From NCBI RefSeq assembly GCF_003046625.1, contig NZ_QAAD01000005.1, positions 1 through 64,000 on the forward strand: a DNA stretch of 64,000 nt. Reading direction: 5' to 3'. Source of the stretch: Mangrovibacterium marinum. GTDB lineage: Bacteria > Bacteroidota > Bacteroidia > Bacteroidales > Prolixibacteraceae. Position numbers and translations under genes: made by a program. Positions 8,031 through 17,200 of the stretch are shown one piece after another; the stretch's first letter is position 1; each line of letters opens with the position of its first letter. The notes below the pieces were generated by a model. It made no database searches. It was not told the DNA's origin and saw only the letters and a program-made list of their open reading frames with translations.

Positions 8031-8468
8031 ATGTACACAACAAAAGTTACCGCAGACGGCGGCCGAAACGGTCGGGTCAGGAGTGAAGACGGCATTATAG
8101 ACCTGAATATTAAAATCCCCAAAGAGATGGGAGGTCCTGGTGGGGCATATACCAATCCCGAGCAGCTGTTTGCTGCTGGTTATGCGGCCTGCTTCGACAG
8201 TGCGCTTCAGTTCGTCATACTGAAAGAAGGCTTAAAGCAAAAAGCAAGTTCGGTTGAAGCCGAAGTGACTTTACATCGGAAGGAACTGGAGTTCGACTTG
8301 AGTGTGAAGCTCACTGTTCGTATCAAAGATGTCGATTTGGCTACGGCCAGGATGTTGGCCTCGCTTGCTCACGCTACTTGTCCGTATTCGAAAGCAACAA
8401 AAGGAAACATTAAGGTTGAATTGGAAGTTGTTGATTTTGTTTCTTCGGAAGTTCAATCAGAAAATTAA
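8031..8468 (+). CDS. ohr: Organic hydroperoxide resistance protein (Ohr/OsmC family)
   Basis: 145 aa, usual Ohr length. Ohr enzymes reduce organic and fatty-acid hydroperoxides with a pair of cysteines, recycled by lipoylated proteins. The two redox residues are in AACFDSAL (C54) and [13 protein letters not shown] (C117), the typical Ohr spacing. The start is the ATG 14 bases after the second operator box. It heads an apparent ohr-gpx-ohrR operon and is likely derepressed when OhrR is oxidised. Confidence 0.95.
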   Translation: MYTTKVTADGGRNGRVRSEDGIIDLNIKIPKEMGGPGGAYTNPEQLFAAGYAACFDSALQFVILKEGLKQKASSVEAEVTLHRKELEFDLSVKLTVRIKDVDLATARMLASLAHATCPYSKATKGNIKVELEVVDFVSSEVQSEN

Positions 8469-8487
8469 TCCAAATAAAGAAACAGCT

Positions 8488-8964
8488 ATGAAAACAATAT
8501 ATGACTACAAAGCCAAGTCGCTACAAGGGAAAGAAGTCGCCTTGGATGAGTTTAAAGGGAAAGTCGTGGTTATTGTCAATACGGCCAGTAAATGTGGTTT
8601 TACCCCGCAATACGCCGGCTTGGAACAGCTCTACGAGAAGTATAAAGACCAGGGGCTGGTGGTTTTAGGTTTTCCCTGTAATCAATTTGGAAACCAGGAA
8701 CCCGGTGGTGCGAAAGACATTCAAGAAGGCTGTCTGGTTAACTATGGCGTTTCGTTCCGGATGTTTGAAAAAATTGATGTCAACGGCGACCAGGAACATC
8801 CGTTGTATACTTTTCTGAAGGCGAGGCAACCCGGCATTCTGGGGCGCAAAATCAAGTGGAATTTCACCAAGTTCCTGATTGACCGGCAGGGTAACCCGGT
8901 GAAGCGGTTTGCCCCGATTAGCAAACCAGAAAAAATGGAAAAAGATATTTTAAAACTATTATAA
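8488..8964 (+). CDS. Cytosolic glutathione peroxidase-like peroxidase
   Basis: 158 aa. The full tetrad is present: [12 protein letters not shown] (C36), [12 protein letters not shown] (Gln) and [11 protein letters not shown] (Trp, Asn). There is no signal peptide, unlike the paralogue at 2021-2560. An upstream in-frame extension overlaps ohr and is not credible; ATG 8488, 19 bases after the ohr stop, is chosen. The position between ohr and ohrR suggests joint induction by organic peroxides. Confidence 0.93.
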   Translation: MKTIYDYKAKSLQGKEVALDEFKGKVVVIVNTASKCGFTPQYAGLEQLYEKYKDQGLVVLGFPCNQFGNQEPGGAKDIQEGCLVNYGVSFRMFEKIDVNGDQEHPLYTFLKARQPGILGRKIKWNFTKFLIDRQGNPVKRFAPISKPEKMEKDILKLL

Positions 8965-9013
8965 AATGCTGGCTTGCAGGTAGCCCTGCAAGCTAGCTGC
9001 AACTTTCAACAAG

Positions 9014-9439
9014 ATGGAACAACTAAAACTCGACAATCAATTGTGTTTTCCGTTTTACTCCGTTTCGCGGATGATTATTCGAAAATATCAGCCGTTCCTG
9101 GACGAACTGGAGATCACTTATCCACAGTACCTGGTGTTGCTGGTTTTGTGGGAAAACGATGCCATGCCGGTAAACGACATTGCCAAGCGCTTATTTCTGC
9201 AAACAAACACGGTTACGCCCTTGCTAAAGCGTATGGAAAGCCAAGCGATTATCACGCGCGCAAAGGCGACAGACGACGAGCGCAAAGTGATTGTTCAGCT
9301 AACCGATAAAGGCAAAGGTATGGAGCAATTAGCTGCCGAAATTCCTTTTAAACTGGCCGAGACAATGAATAATTTCTCCGCTGACGAGCTAAAAGCACTG
9401 CACAGCACACTCTACCGCTTGATTGATGAGCTGAGATAG
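9014..9439 (+). CDS. ohrR: MarR-family organic peroxide sensor (OhrR-like)
   Basis: 141 aa winged-helix repressor. The N-terminus LDNQLCFPFYSVSR carries the reactive Cys (C11) that marks OhrR proteins and is oxidised by organic peroxides, releasing DNA. The recognition helix region is NDIAKRLFLQTNTVTPLLKRME and the wing is TDDERKVIVQLTDKG. It is the third gene of the ohr-gpx-ohrR cluster, 49 bases after gpx. Its probable targets are the two boxes at 7971-8017, so it would autoregulate if the operon is one transcript. Confidence 0.9.
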   Translation: MEQLKLDNQLCFPFYSVSRMIIRKYQPFLDELEITYPQYLVLLVLWENDAMPVNDIAKRLFLQTNTVTPLLKRMESQAIITRAKATDDERKVIVQLTDKGKGMEQLAAEIPFKLAETMNNFSADELKALHSTLYRLIDELR

Positions 9440-9491
9440 ACTTGTTTTCCTGTTTTTTAAGGCGTACTTATGGTTCTTCAACCTGAAATAA

Positions 9492-10088
9492 CTATTCCCG
9501 GATCCACTTTGTTTTTTGAGCCGCCGGAATGCGCATCCGCGGTGGACGTTGAAAACTCTCGTCGGCTTCACCTAAGATGAAGAAACCGATGGGCACATCT
9601 TCCTCTTCCAGCTCCAGAAAATCCCGCATTTGTTGCGCGTAGCAAATGCCGCCAGTGCTCAGGTATCCGGCGATATCGTAGGCTTGCAGGCTCAGGTAGA
9701 TATTTTCGACGGCACAGGCAACCGACACAACATCTTCCTGAACCGGAAAACGTTTATACGGATCGCGCTTTGCGACAATGGCAATAATGTGGGAAACCCG
9801 TTGGTGCTTTTGGGCGTAGGCATCGTACTTAAAATCGACAAATTTGTCGGCCGGCGTAATGGCTTTGTAAATTTCTTGCTGAACGCTAAAAAAGCGCTTC
9901 ACAGCATCGCCGGCAAACACGTTGAAATGCCAGGCCTGAACCAGTCCGTGCGATGGTGCCCAACTGGCATTTTCGAGCAGCTTCCCGATAATGGCATCGT
10001 CAATTTTACTGCCTTCTTTCAGTCCGTTTACGAAGGTTGATTTGCGGCTTTTAAGCCAGTTTTCAATGTTTTCTGCTTTGCTTGTCAT
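9492..10088 (-). CDS. Nitroreductase-family FMN oxidoreductase
   Basis: 198 aa, a usual length for the family; FMN-dependent reductases that use NAD(P)H to reduce nitro compounds, quinones or enones. Seen are the N-terminal helix with KSTFVNGL, the FMN-binding NASWAPSHGLVQAWHFNVF, and SLQAYDIAGYLSTGG, which corresponds to the family's GLGT-type segment. The C-terminus FFILGEADE is typical. It converges on ohrR and its true substrate cannot be told. Confidence 0.85.
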   Translation of the reverse strand: MTSKAENIENWLKSRKSTFVNGLKEGSKIDDAIIGKLLENASWAPSHGLVQAWHFNVFAGDAVKRFFSVQQEIYKAITPADKFVDFKYDAYAQKHQRVSHIIAIVAKRDPYKRFPVQEDVVSVACAVENIYLSLQAYDIAGYLSTGGICYAQQMRDFLELEEEDVPIGFFILGEADESFQRPPRMRIPAAQKTKWIRE

Positions 10089-10130
10089 TGGTGTTCACGT
10101 TTTAAACAGGAAGAACAAGCCGGAAGCCGA

Positions 10131-10138
10131 TAAGTTTG
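10131..10138 (+). promoter_or_regulatory. -7 box (TAAGTTTG) before the TPR gene
   Basis: TAAGTTTG matches TAnnTTTG, 45 bases before the ATG at 10184. No clear TTG is seen at the expected distance. Confidence 0.45.
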
Positions 10139-10183
10139 TATCTTCAGCATCTGTTTTAACACCCCTTAGCCACAACACGAACT

Positions 10184-10462
10184 ATGCAGACGAAAATTGA
10201 GCAGATACAGACCTTGCTGGATCAAAATAAAGTGGATGAAGCTTCGCAACTGCTGGAGCAGTCTTTGAAAATTGCCCCGCATTCGGCGGGTTTGCAGTAT
10301 CAAAAGGGGCAGATTCATCTGAAAAGGCAGGAGTGGGGCAAAGCAATCAATGCTTTTAACCGCGTGCTGGAAATTGATGCGCATTTTCCGGGTGCCCAAA
10401 ATCAAATCGATATGGTTCGGTCTATTTTGGGATTCTTTAATCCCGATTTAATCAATCCCTGA
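10184..10462 (+). CDS. Small TPR-repeat protein
   Basis: 92 aa consisting of about two tetratricopeptide repeats: DEASQLLEQSLKIAPHSA and WGKAINAFNRVLEIDAHFP carry the small/large residue pattern. Such proteins are protein-binding adaptors; no enzymatic motif or signal peptide is present. Its stop codon lies directly against the stop of the convergent tonB-like gene (10462/10463). The partner is unknown. Confidence 0.75.
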   Translation: MQTKIEQIQTLLDQNKVDEASQLLEQSLKIAPHSAGLQYQKGQIHLKRQEWGKAINAFNRVLEIDAHFPGAQNQIDMVRSILGFFNPDLINP

Positions 10463-11530
10463 TTAATCCAATACGAAGCGATAAGTGATGGTTCCGGTTT
10501 GGAATGCCGGAGCTTCCGGGTCGGCATTGAAGCTCGCTTTCAGGGCAGCCTGGCGCGCTGCCTCGAGCAAGCTGGTGTTGTAGGTATTGGTTCCGCGAAC
10601 ACCTGCTTTGGCATTGCTCACTTTTCCGTATTTGTCGACTGTGATGCTGACTACCACAACTCCTTCTTCGTTACCCGGGTAGTTTGGCTTGGGCAGTCCC
10701 AGCGCATGGCGTCCATCCAGACTGAATGAGGGGCCGTTGCCCGAGTTGCCGCTTCCGGTACCACCATCGCCATAGTTGTTCAAATTTCCGCCTGTTGGAC
10801 TGCCTTGGTTGCCACCGGGGTAGCTTACGCCCTGGCCGGTGCTTTTAGAGTCGTTGCTTCCGGCTCCCGAGCCAAAGGCACTTGCAGCGCGGTTGTTGAT
10901 TTGTGCGATCTTGGCAGCTTCGGCCTCGCGGCGTTTGCGCTCTTCTTCGGCAGCTTGGCGTTGTCGTTCAAGCTCAGCCTGTTTCTGCCGCTCTATTTCG
11001 GCCAGACGTTGTTTCTCGGCTTCAATCGCTTGTTGTTTCTTTATTTCTGCTTGTCGTTTTGCTTCCGCTTCGGCAGTCGCCTTACGTTCGCGTTCCAGCT
11101 CTTCTTTTTTCTTTTGATCAGCCAGCTGTTTTTGGCGTGCTATTTCTTCTTGTTTCTTCCGGTCTTCTTCTTGCTTTTTCTTTTTGGCGGCCTCGAGAGC
11201 GATGGTTTTTTCATAATCCTGGGTCATTAGCTCCTGCTTCGCTTCAACCGGTGTTGCCGGTGTTGATGAAGAGGATGCCGGGGGAGGTGTAGGGGCCTGT
11301 ACCGGCGGAGCCGCCGGTTCCTGTTTGGCTGGTGTACGCCGACGTGGTGCAGGAGCCGGTTCTTCTTTGCCCAGCCCTGTTTTACTATCGCCAAAGTTCA
11401 CCAACACGCCCTCTTCGCCGGGAAGTGGCAGGGGCGTGAAGAAGCCGAACAGCAGCAGCAGGATCAGGATGAGGCCGTGGAAAATAACTGTTCCCCAAAA
11501 ACCTTCTTTATGTTTGCCAATGAAGCTCAT
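10463..11530 (-). CDS. tonB: TonB/TolA-like energy transducer
   Basis: 355 aa. One N-terminal membrane anchor (GTVIFHGLILILLLLFGFF) is followed by a Pro/Ala linker, a long Lys/Glu/Gln/Ala coiled coil (about 120-210) spanning the periplasm, a Gly/Ser/Asn-rich hinge, and a C-terminal TonB-type domain (VVVSITVDKYGKVSNAKAG ... ITYRFVLD). The long coiled coil is more like TolA, the C-terminal domain more like TonB. It is third in exbB-exbD-tonB, overlapping exbD by one base (TAATG), so translational coupling is likely. It passes proton-motive force to outer-membrane receptors or to Tol-Pal-like envelope maintenance. Confidence 0.88.
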   Translation of the reverse strand: MSFIGKHKEGFWGTVIFHGLILILLLLFGFFTPLPLPGEEGVLVNFGDSKTGLGKEEPAPAPRRRTPAKQEPAAPPVQAPTPPPASSSSTPATPVEAKQELMTQDYEKTIALEAAKKKKQEEDRKKQEEIARQKQLADQKKKEELERERKATAEAEAKRQAEIKKQQAIEAEKQRLAEIERQKQAELERQRQAAEEERKRREAEAAKIAQINNRAASAFGSGAGSNDSKSTGQGVSYPGGNQGSPTGGNLNNYGDGGTGSGNSGNGPSFSLDGRHALGLPKPNYPGNEEGVVVVSITVDKYGKVSNAKAGVRGTNTYNTSLLEAARQAALKASFNADPEAPAFQTGTITYRFVLD

Positions 11531-11937
11531 TAGTTTTCCGGTGCTGTTGCCAGGATCATTTTATATTTATTGCGCTTGGCAATGTTCATTACTTTGACAA
11601 CCTGTTCAATTGGTACGGACTTATCGGCATGTAGCGATACGTAGGCATCCTCTTCGCTCCCCATAGCGCCTTGAAGAGCCGGTTCAATCTCGCCAAAGGA
11701 TACTCGCCGCGGATTACCATCGGTGTTGACATAGTATTTCAGGTCGGCGGTAATGGACACCGTTGTAATCGGTTTTGCCGCTGTTTGATTGTTGCTCTCG
11801 GGCAAAAGCAGTTTTAGTGCATTGGGCGCAATGAGCGTTGATGTGACCATGAAAAAGATCAGCAGCAAAAACACGATGTCGGTCATCGACGACATGCTGA
11901 AGCTGGCATCAACTTTATTTCTTCGTTTTAAAGCCAT
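11530..11937 (-). CDS. exbD: ExbD/TolR-family biopolymer transport protein
   Basis: 135 aa with one N-terminal membrane helix, SMTDIVFLLLIFFMVTSTLI, containing the essential Asp (TDIVF) that carries protons in ExbD/TolR. A periplasmic domain follows. The gene is 5 bases after exbB and overlaps tonB by one base. With ExbB it forms the proton-driven stator complex in the inner membrane. Confidence 0.92.
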   Translation of the reverse strand: MALKRRNKVDASFSMSSMTDIVFLLLIFFMVTSTLIAPNALKLLLPESNNQTAAKPITTVSITADLKYYVNTDGNPRRVSFGEIEPALQGAMGSEEDAYVSLHADKSVPIEQVVKVMNIAKRNKYKMILATAPEN

Positions 11938-11942
11938 TGTCC

Positions 11943-12650
11943 TTATTTTGCAGGTTCATTCAATAAATCCAGGAACTCCGAAGTCGCCGCTTCCATTTTG
12001 AAGACTACTTTTTCGACATTCGAAACCAGAATGTTGTAAGCAAAGTAGGCAATAATACCAACGGTAAGCCCCGCTACGGTGGTTACCATGGCTTGGTAAA
12101 TACCCGATGAGAGCAGCGTCACGTCAATATTATTTCCGGCATTTGCCATATCGTAGAAAGCCTGAATCATACCAATAACCGTGCCCAGGAAACCGATCAT
12201 GGGAGCACCACCGGCCACACTGGCCAAAACGGGCAAGCCTTTCTCCAGTTTCGAGATCTCCAGGTTACCCACCATCTCAATAGCTGTGTTAACATCGGCC
12301 ATTGGTCGGCCAATGCGTGTAATGCCTTTTTCAATCATGCGGGCCGTCGGGGTATCTTGTGAGCGGGCCAGGGTCAGAGCGGCATCAATTTTCCCTTGCA
12401 GGATGAAGTCTTTCACGCGTTCGAGCAGGGAATTGTCAACCTTGCCGGCTTTTTTAACCGCTAAGTAGCGGTCGATAAAGATGAATACGGCAACCAGCGA
12501 GAGAACCAGGATCGGGATCATGATCCATCCACCTTTTAAGGCCAGGTCAAAAAAGCGGGTGACAATTCCATCTTGTTGTGCAGCTTGAGCGATTGAGTCA
12601 GCACCTTCGGTAACGGGTGTACTCACTTGTAATAGGACGAAGTTCAGCAT
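11943..12650 (-). CDS. exbB: MotA/TolQ/ExbB proton channel family protein
   Basis: 235 aa from the ATG at 12650 (MLNFVLLQVSTPVTEG); a longer frame to 12764 runs through the terminator hairpin and the nhaD 3' end, so it is rejected. Three membrane helices are visible: GWIMIPILVLSLVAVFIFIDRY, then the family core PMIGFLGTVIGMIQAF and VAGLTVGIIAYFAYN. The cytoplasmic loop with DTPTARMIEKGI separates helices 1 and 2. First gene of exbB-exbD-tonB. Confidence 0.92.
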   Translation of the reverse strand: MLNFVLLQVSTPVTEGADSIAQAAQQDGIVTRFFDLALKGGWIMIPILVLSLVAVFIFIDRYLAVKKAGKVDNSLLERVKDFILQGKIDAALTLARSQDTPTARMIEKGITRIGRPMADVNTAIEMVGNLEISKLEKGLPVLASVAGGAPMIGFLGTVIGMIQAFYDMANAGNNIDVTLLSSGIYQAMVTTVAGLTVGIIAYFAYNILVSNVEKVVFKMEAATSEFLDLLNEPAK

Positions 12651-12687
12651 ATTGTTTTCTGTTTTTTGTAGACCGTGTAAAAATAAA

Positions 12688-12716
12688 CGAGGCACACTAA
12701 AATAAAGTATGCCTCG
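12688..12716 (-). terminator. Terminator between nhaD and exbB
   Basis: CGAGGCACACT (12688-12698) and AGTATGCCTCG (12706-12716) form an 11-base stem with one mismatch and a 7-base loop. Read on the minus strand it is followed by TTTATTTTT, so it ends nhaD transcription. It lies 28 bases after the nhaD stop. Confidence 0.8.
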
Positions 12717-12744
12717 CAAAAATAAGAATATTTTTAAGCTGAAC

Positions 12745-14127
12745 TTAACGAATGGCAAACTCAAAATAATAATAGGCCGCCCCGGCCAGATAGCCGATTA
12801 GTGCCAACCACGAAATTTTTTTCAGATACCAGATGAAGTCGATTTTTTCGAGCCCCATTGCGGCAACGCCTGCTGCCGATCCGATAATCAGCATGCTGCC
12901 GCCGGTTCCTGCTGTGTAGGCCAAAAACTTCCAAAACTCGCCATCCTGCACAAAGGAGGCCAGGTAACCGCTTGTTCCTACTTCGGCAATGGGGTACATA
13001 CCCATAGCACCGGCTACCAGAGGAACGTTGTCGACAATGGACGACAGCACACCGATGGCCAGGTCGATCAGGAAGATGTTGCCCAGATGTTTATCCAGAT
13101 ATTGCGACAGCAGATTCAGGTGGCCGGCTGACTGCAAGGCGGCAACAGCCGACAGGATTCCCAAAAAGAACAGAATCGTGGGCATGTCAATTTTACGAAG
13201 GACCGCTGTTACGCGCAACTTATTTTTTGTTTCAGCATCCAGGTCTTTGTGGATAATCTCGGAAATTACCCAGATGATGCCCAGTGACAGTAGCATTCCC
13301 ATATAAGGGGGCAGGTGAGTGGTGGTTTTGAAAAGCGGTACCAGCAGCAAACCGGCCACGCCTAAAATAAGCATCAGCGTTTGTTTGTTCGCACTGGTCA
13401 GGTCCGAGCTGTCCTCTTCGACCACCGGACGTTCGATGTTTCCTTTCAGGGTGAAGCTTAGAATAACCAAAGGAACCACCACGCAGATTAAGCTGGGAAT
13501 AAATACTCCTGCAACAATATTGGCCGCTGTAACCTGGCCGCCAATCCACAGCATGATGGTAGTAACATCGCCAATGGGCGACCAGGCACCACCGGCATTG
13601 GCTGCTAAAACGACCATGCTGGCAAAAAACCAGCGGGTTTGTTTGTCGTCAATCAGCTTGCGGAGCAGTGCAACCAGTACAATGGTGGTGGTTAAGTTAT
13701 CCAGCAAGGCTGACATGAAGAAGGTCAGAAAACTCAAAATCCAAAGTAGTTTTACTTTGTTGGTGGTGGTTATCTTGTCGGTAATGGCTTTAAATCCGTT
13801 GTGTTGGTCAACCATCTCGACGATGGTCATGGCGCCCATCAGGAAAAACAAGATCTCGGCAATCTCACCCAGGTGATGGATGATCTCGCGTTCCACGATA
13901 AACTCGTGCGCTGCCTGTATGGTAAGCCAAACGTTGTTGCTTTGCGAAAAGGACTCCCAGGCATGACTGAAGCCCAGCGATAAAATTTGTTTTGAACCAA
14001 TGATGTATACAACCCAACAAAGGGTGCCAATAATCAGGGCCGATGCAGCTTTGTCGACCTTCAGAGGATGTTCGAGTGCTATTGCCAGGTAACCCAGCAC
14101 AAACACTGCAACCATTAATAAGAACAT
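12745..14127 (-). CDS. nhaD: Na+/H+ antiporter, NhaD type
   Basis: 460 aa polytopic inner-membrane protein of the ion-transporter superfamily; NhaD exchanges Na+ or Li+ for H+ and is common in marine and alkaliphilic bacteria. About 11-12 hydrophobic segments are seen. Family marks include SALLDNLTTTIVLVALL, AANAGGAWSPIGDVTTIMLW and SSIVDNVPLVAGAMGMYP, two pseudo-symmetric DN-containing segments. The gene is alone, with a -7 box upstream and a terminator downstream. Confidence 0.93.
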   Translation of the reverse strand: MFLLMVAVFVLGYLAIALEHPLKVDKAASALIIGTLCWVVYIIGSKQILSLGFSHAWESFSQSNNVWLTIQAAHEFIVEREIIHHLGEIAEILFFLMGAMTIVEMVDQHNGFKAITDKITTTNKVKLLWILSFLTFFMSALLDNLTTTIVLVALLRKLIDDKQTRWFFASMVVLAANAGGAWSPIGDVTTIMLWIGGQVTAANIVAGVFIPSLICVVVPLVILSFTLKGNIERPVVEEDSSDLTSANKQTLMLILGVAGLLLVPLFKTTTHLPPYMGMLLSLGIIWVISEIIHKDLDAETKNKLRVTAVLRKIDMPTILFFLGILSAVAALQSAGHLNLLSQYLDKHLGNIFLIDLAIGVLSSIVDNVPLVAGAMGMYPIAEVGTSGYLASFVQDGEFWKFLAYTAGTGGSMLIIGSAAGVAAMGLEKIDFIWYLKKISWLALIGYLAGAAYYYFEFAIR

Positions 14128-14168
14128 AGTTGGAGTTTAAATTAAAAGTTTTGAAAAGGTTTTGACCA

Positions 14169-14176
14169 CAAAAATA
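14169..14176 (-). promoter_or_regulatory. -7 box (TATTTTTG) for nhaD
   Basis: On the minus strand TATTTTTG fits TAnnTTTG and lies about 41 bases before the nhaD ATG (14127). A matching -33 element is not evident. Confidence 0.4.
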
Positions 14177-14246
14177 AAAAACTTGACAAGCCGTGTCGCA
14201 TCATTAATCGATTTCAGCGTACAAATCACGTTTAGTTCATATCGGT

Positions 14247-17200
14247 TTATTTCTTCCGGCGAAATAGTTTGAGGAACTTTTGCCACAGTTCTTCGAAGCT
14301 GTCGTAATTTTCGCGGTAGCTCAGGCCAATGCCCTGTTTGTAGGGCGAGGTTTCGTAAATGATGTTGTTGTTGGAGTGGTTGTAGGCTTTCAGCTGAAGC
14401 TTCCCGTTGTTGGTCAGTTTAACATTCACATCAAAATCGCCTATAAAACTACTGTTGCTGTTGGTGGTCGTTGTTCCGGTTTGGTTGGTGTTATTGCTGA
14501 TGTTGCCATTTACCGTCACCCGGTCGTTAAAAAACTGTGTGCTTAGTGCCAGTTCAATCTCATCGTCGGTAATCTGGTTGCCGGGCCGATAATTAACACC
14601 GATGTCAAAATCGTTGCTGATCTGCGATAACCAGTTGCTCAGCTGATTTGAAAACAGCTCGCTGGCCGTGGTGCCCACCAGGTTGGGATTCTGTGCTTCG
14701 TAGCTTCCCCGAAGATATTCGGGAGTGTAGAAACGGCCCATAACCAGCAGCGAGAGGATCTGTTTGTTCATATCTTCATCGGTGCTCATAAATTGTTTTA
14801 CTTCTTCCTTGATCCGGTCTTCGGCCGATGGAAATTCAATTCCGAAACTGATGTCGGGGCTGTTCAGGTTGTCCTTCAGGCTGATGCGGCAAACAACCGG
14901 CACACGCTGTGTGTAATCAACGGTTTCGGTGGAGTTGACAAATAGCTCATTCAGCGAAGCTTTCAGCCGGTAAATGGCATTTACATCGATATTGGCATCG
15001 TAGGGATCGCCGTTCCATTGAATTTTACCACCCCGTTCGATTTCAAATTTCTTGTTGATCACGTTCTTCAGGGTAAACAAATAGTCGCCCCGGTCGACCA
15101 GGTAATCGCCATAGAGCTCGATGTTGAAGTCGGGATCAATTTTAAGCTGCATATTGCCGGTTCCCTGCGCCCGGATGACATCGCCAATGCTGGAGTTGTA
15201 AACCAGTTGAAAATGGGCGTCGGGCGTAAGGTTTAAGTTGAAATTCATGTTCACCGCCGATTCGTCCGGCCGTTGGCGGATAAAAACAGCTTTCTCCTCT
15301 TCGGCCTTGTGGCTCACAAAGCGGATGAAGTCGTATTCCTGGGCTTCCTCTTCGTAGTCCAGCGCAATATTGATGGCTGTTTGGCTTAGCGTGCGGGCTG
15401 TACCGTCGATAAAAACCCGGGCTCCGTGGCCGGTGATTTTTACAAGCCCGCTGGCGTAAGCTTTCCCGTAAAATCGCGGATTGATCTGAGGCGTTGTGTT
15501 CATCACCAGTAAGTCGTTGGAACGAATACTCAGGTTGTAATCCATATTCGAGAAATTATCGTGCCGTATCGACCCGTTAAAAATACCGGTATGTCCTTCA
15601 AAATCCTGAATTTCAATATTGTCGAAGATCATCGAGTCGCCCCGGAATTTCACCAGGTTGGTAAAATAATAACTTACCTGAAGGTGTTTGAGTGCCAGTC
15701 CGGCGTTGATACCCATCATGTCGCCGTACATCTCAATTTTGTCCAGCCCGCCCTTTATTTTGAGCTCACCGCTTGCACTGCCGTGAATGTTTTCGAAACT
15801 ACTGCCCATTACCGTATTCAGCAAGCTCAACGATAAGGCGTCGGCATTAATGGTAAAGTCGAGGCTGTCGTTTATGGGGAAGTAGCTGCCATAGCCATAC
15901 AGGGTTTGGCGGGTGTCGTTATCAACAATCAGCTCCGATTGGATCGACTGCGAGGGGCGGTCCCACTTACTGAGCATCGAAATATTGCCGGCAGGGGTGT
16001 TGTTGTAATTGAAATCCTTCAGTTTGATATCCGAGAGGAAGAGCGGACGCTTGTATAAGTCGATAAAGCTGATGGTGCCATCGAGCATGCCCTTCAGTTT
16101 ATTTTTATCGCCGGTTAAAAGATTCAGATTTTCCAGTTTAAACTGATTAATTCGCATATCAATCTGGTCTTCTTCGTTGTTGGAAATCACTCCGTTAAAC
16201 GAAATGAACTGGTTTTTGTGCGAAAGCATCAGGTTGTCAACTTCAATACGGCTCGAGTCGATGGCGATGGCGGCAGGCCTGATCTGCCAAAGGGTATCGG
16301 CGATATAGATTTTGCTGGGCGCAATTTTCAGGTCGATGTGGCTGGTGCCGTCTTCCTTTCGGCTAAAGTATACATCCGACTCCACTTCGCCGCTGTACGT
16401 GAGAATGTCGTAATTATTCCACACAAACTTGGCCTTCATTTGGTCGTCGTTAGCCGTGGCCAGCAATGCCAGGTTGTATAGTTTTTGCTTGTCGGCATAG
16501 TTCAACTCTTCCGCCCGGCTCTTGATCTCCAGTTGCTCGCCGCTGCGAACTGAAAGCGAATAGCCTTTGAGCGACAGATCGGCATACTGAATGGCGGCGA
16601 TCTCGGAATACAAATCGATTTTGTTTTGGCTTTCGTCGATACTTCCGGTAACATAGCCGCTGGTGATTTGCAGCTTGGGCGAAAAAACACGCATCAGCGG
16701 CTCCACATTTTTAATCTCGGCATCGACCTTAAAAATGTTGTTTGCCGCTGTTTGCCGCCAGCTGGCTCCGCTCGATGGCAGATAAAAATGCAGCAGGTTT
16801 TGCAGACTTTGGGGCAGCAAATTAAACCGGTAGGAGCCCTCAATATCCACATCCAGAAAGTCCGATTTCAGTTTCAGCGAATTTTGATCTCCCGAGCTGG
16901 TTTCAACGGCCAGACTATTCAGCAGGATGGTGTCTTGTCCACTGCTATAACTTCCATCGTTAACGTTTATTGTGCCTTTTATCTCATCAATATTCTTGCC
17001 CGAGAAGTTGGCGTTAACATGAAGCGATAGATCTGATTTTTGATGGCTTTTGTCCAGTTTCAGAGCTACCAGGTCGGCTTTGTTCAGCATCAGCTCAAAG
17101 TCGTAAGCCGGCTTGCCGGGATCGTTGTCGATTTTTCCGCTGAACAAACAATTCAGGTTGGGGTCGTCGATCGATACCTGACCTTCAAATTTTTGCTCTT

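Noticed and set aside
10805-11292. Two hydrophobic plus-strand frames opposite tonB
   Set aside because: They are the complement of the Lys/Glu-rich coiled coil, which always gives Phe/Leu-rich shadows.
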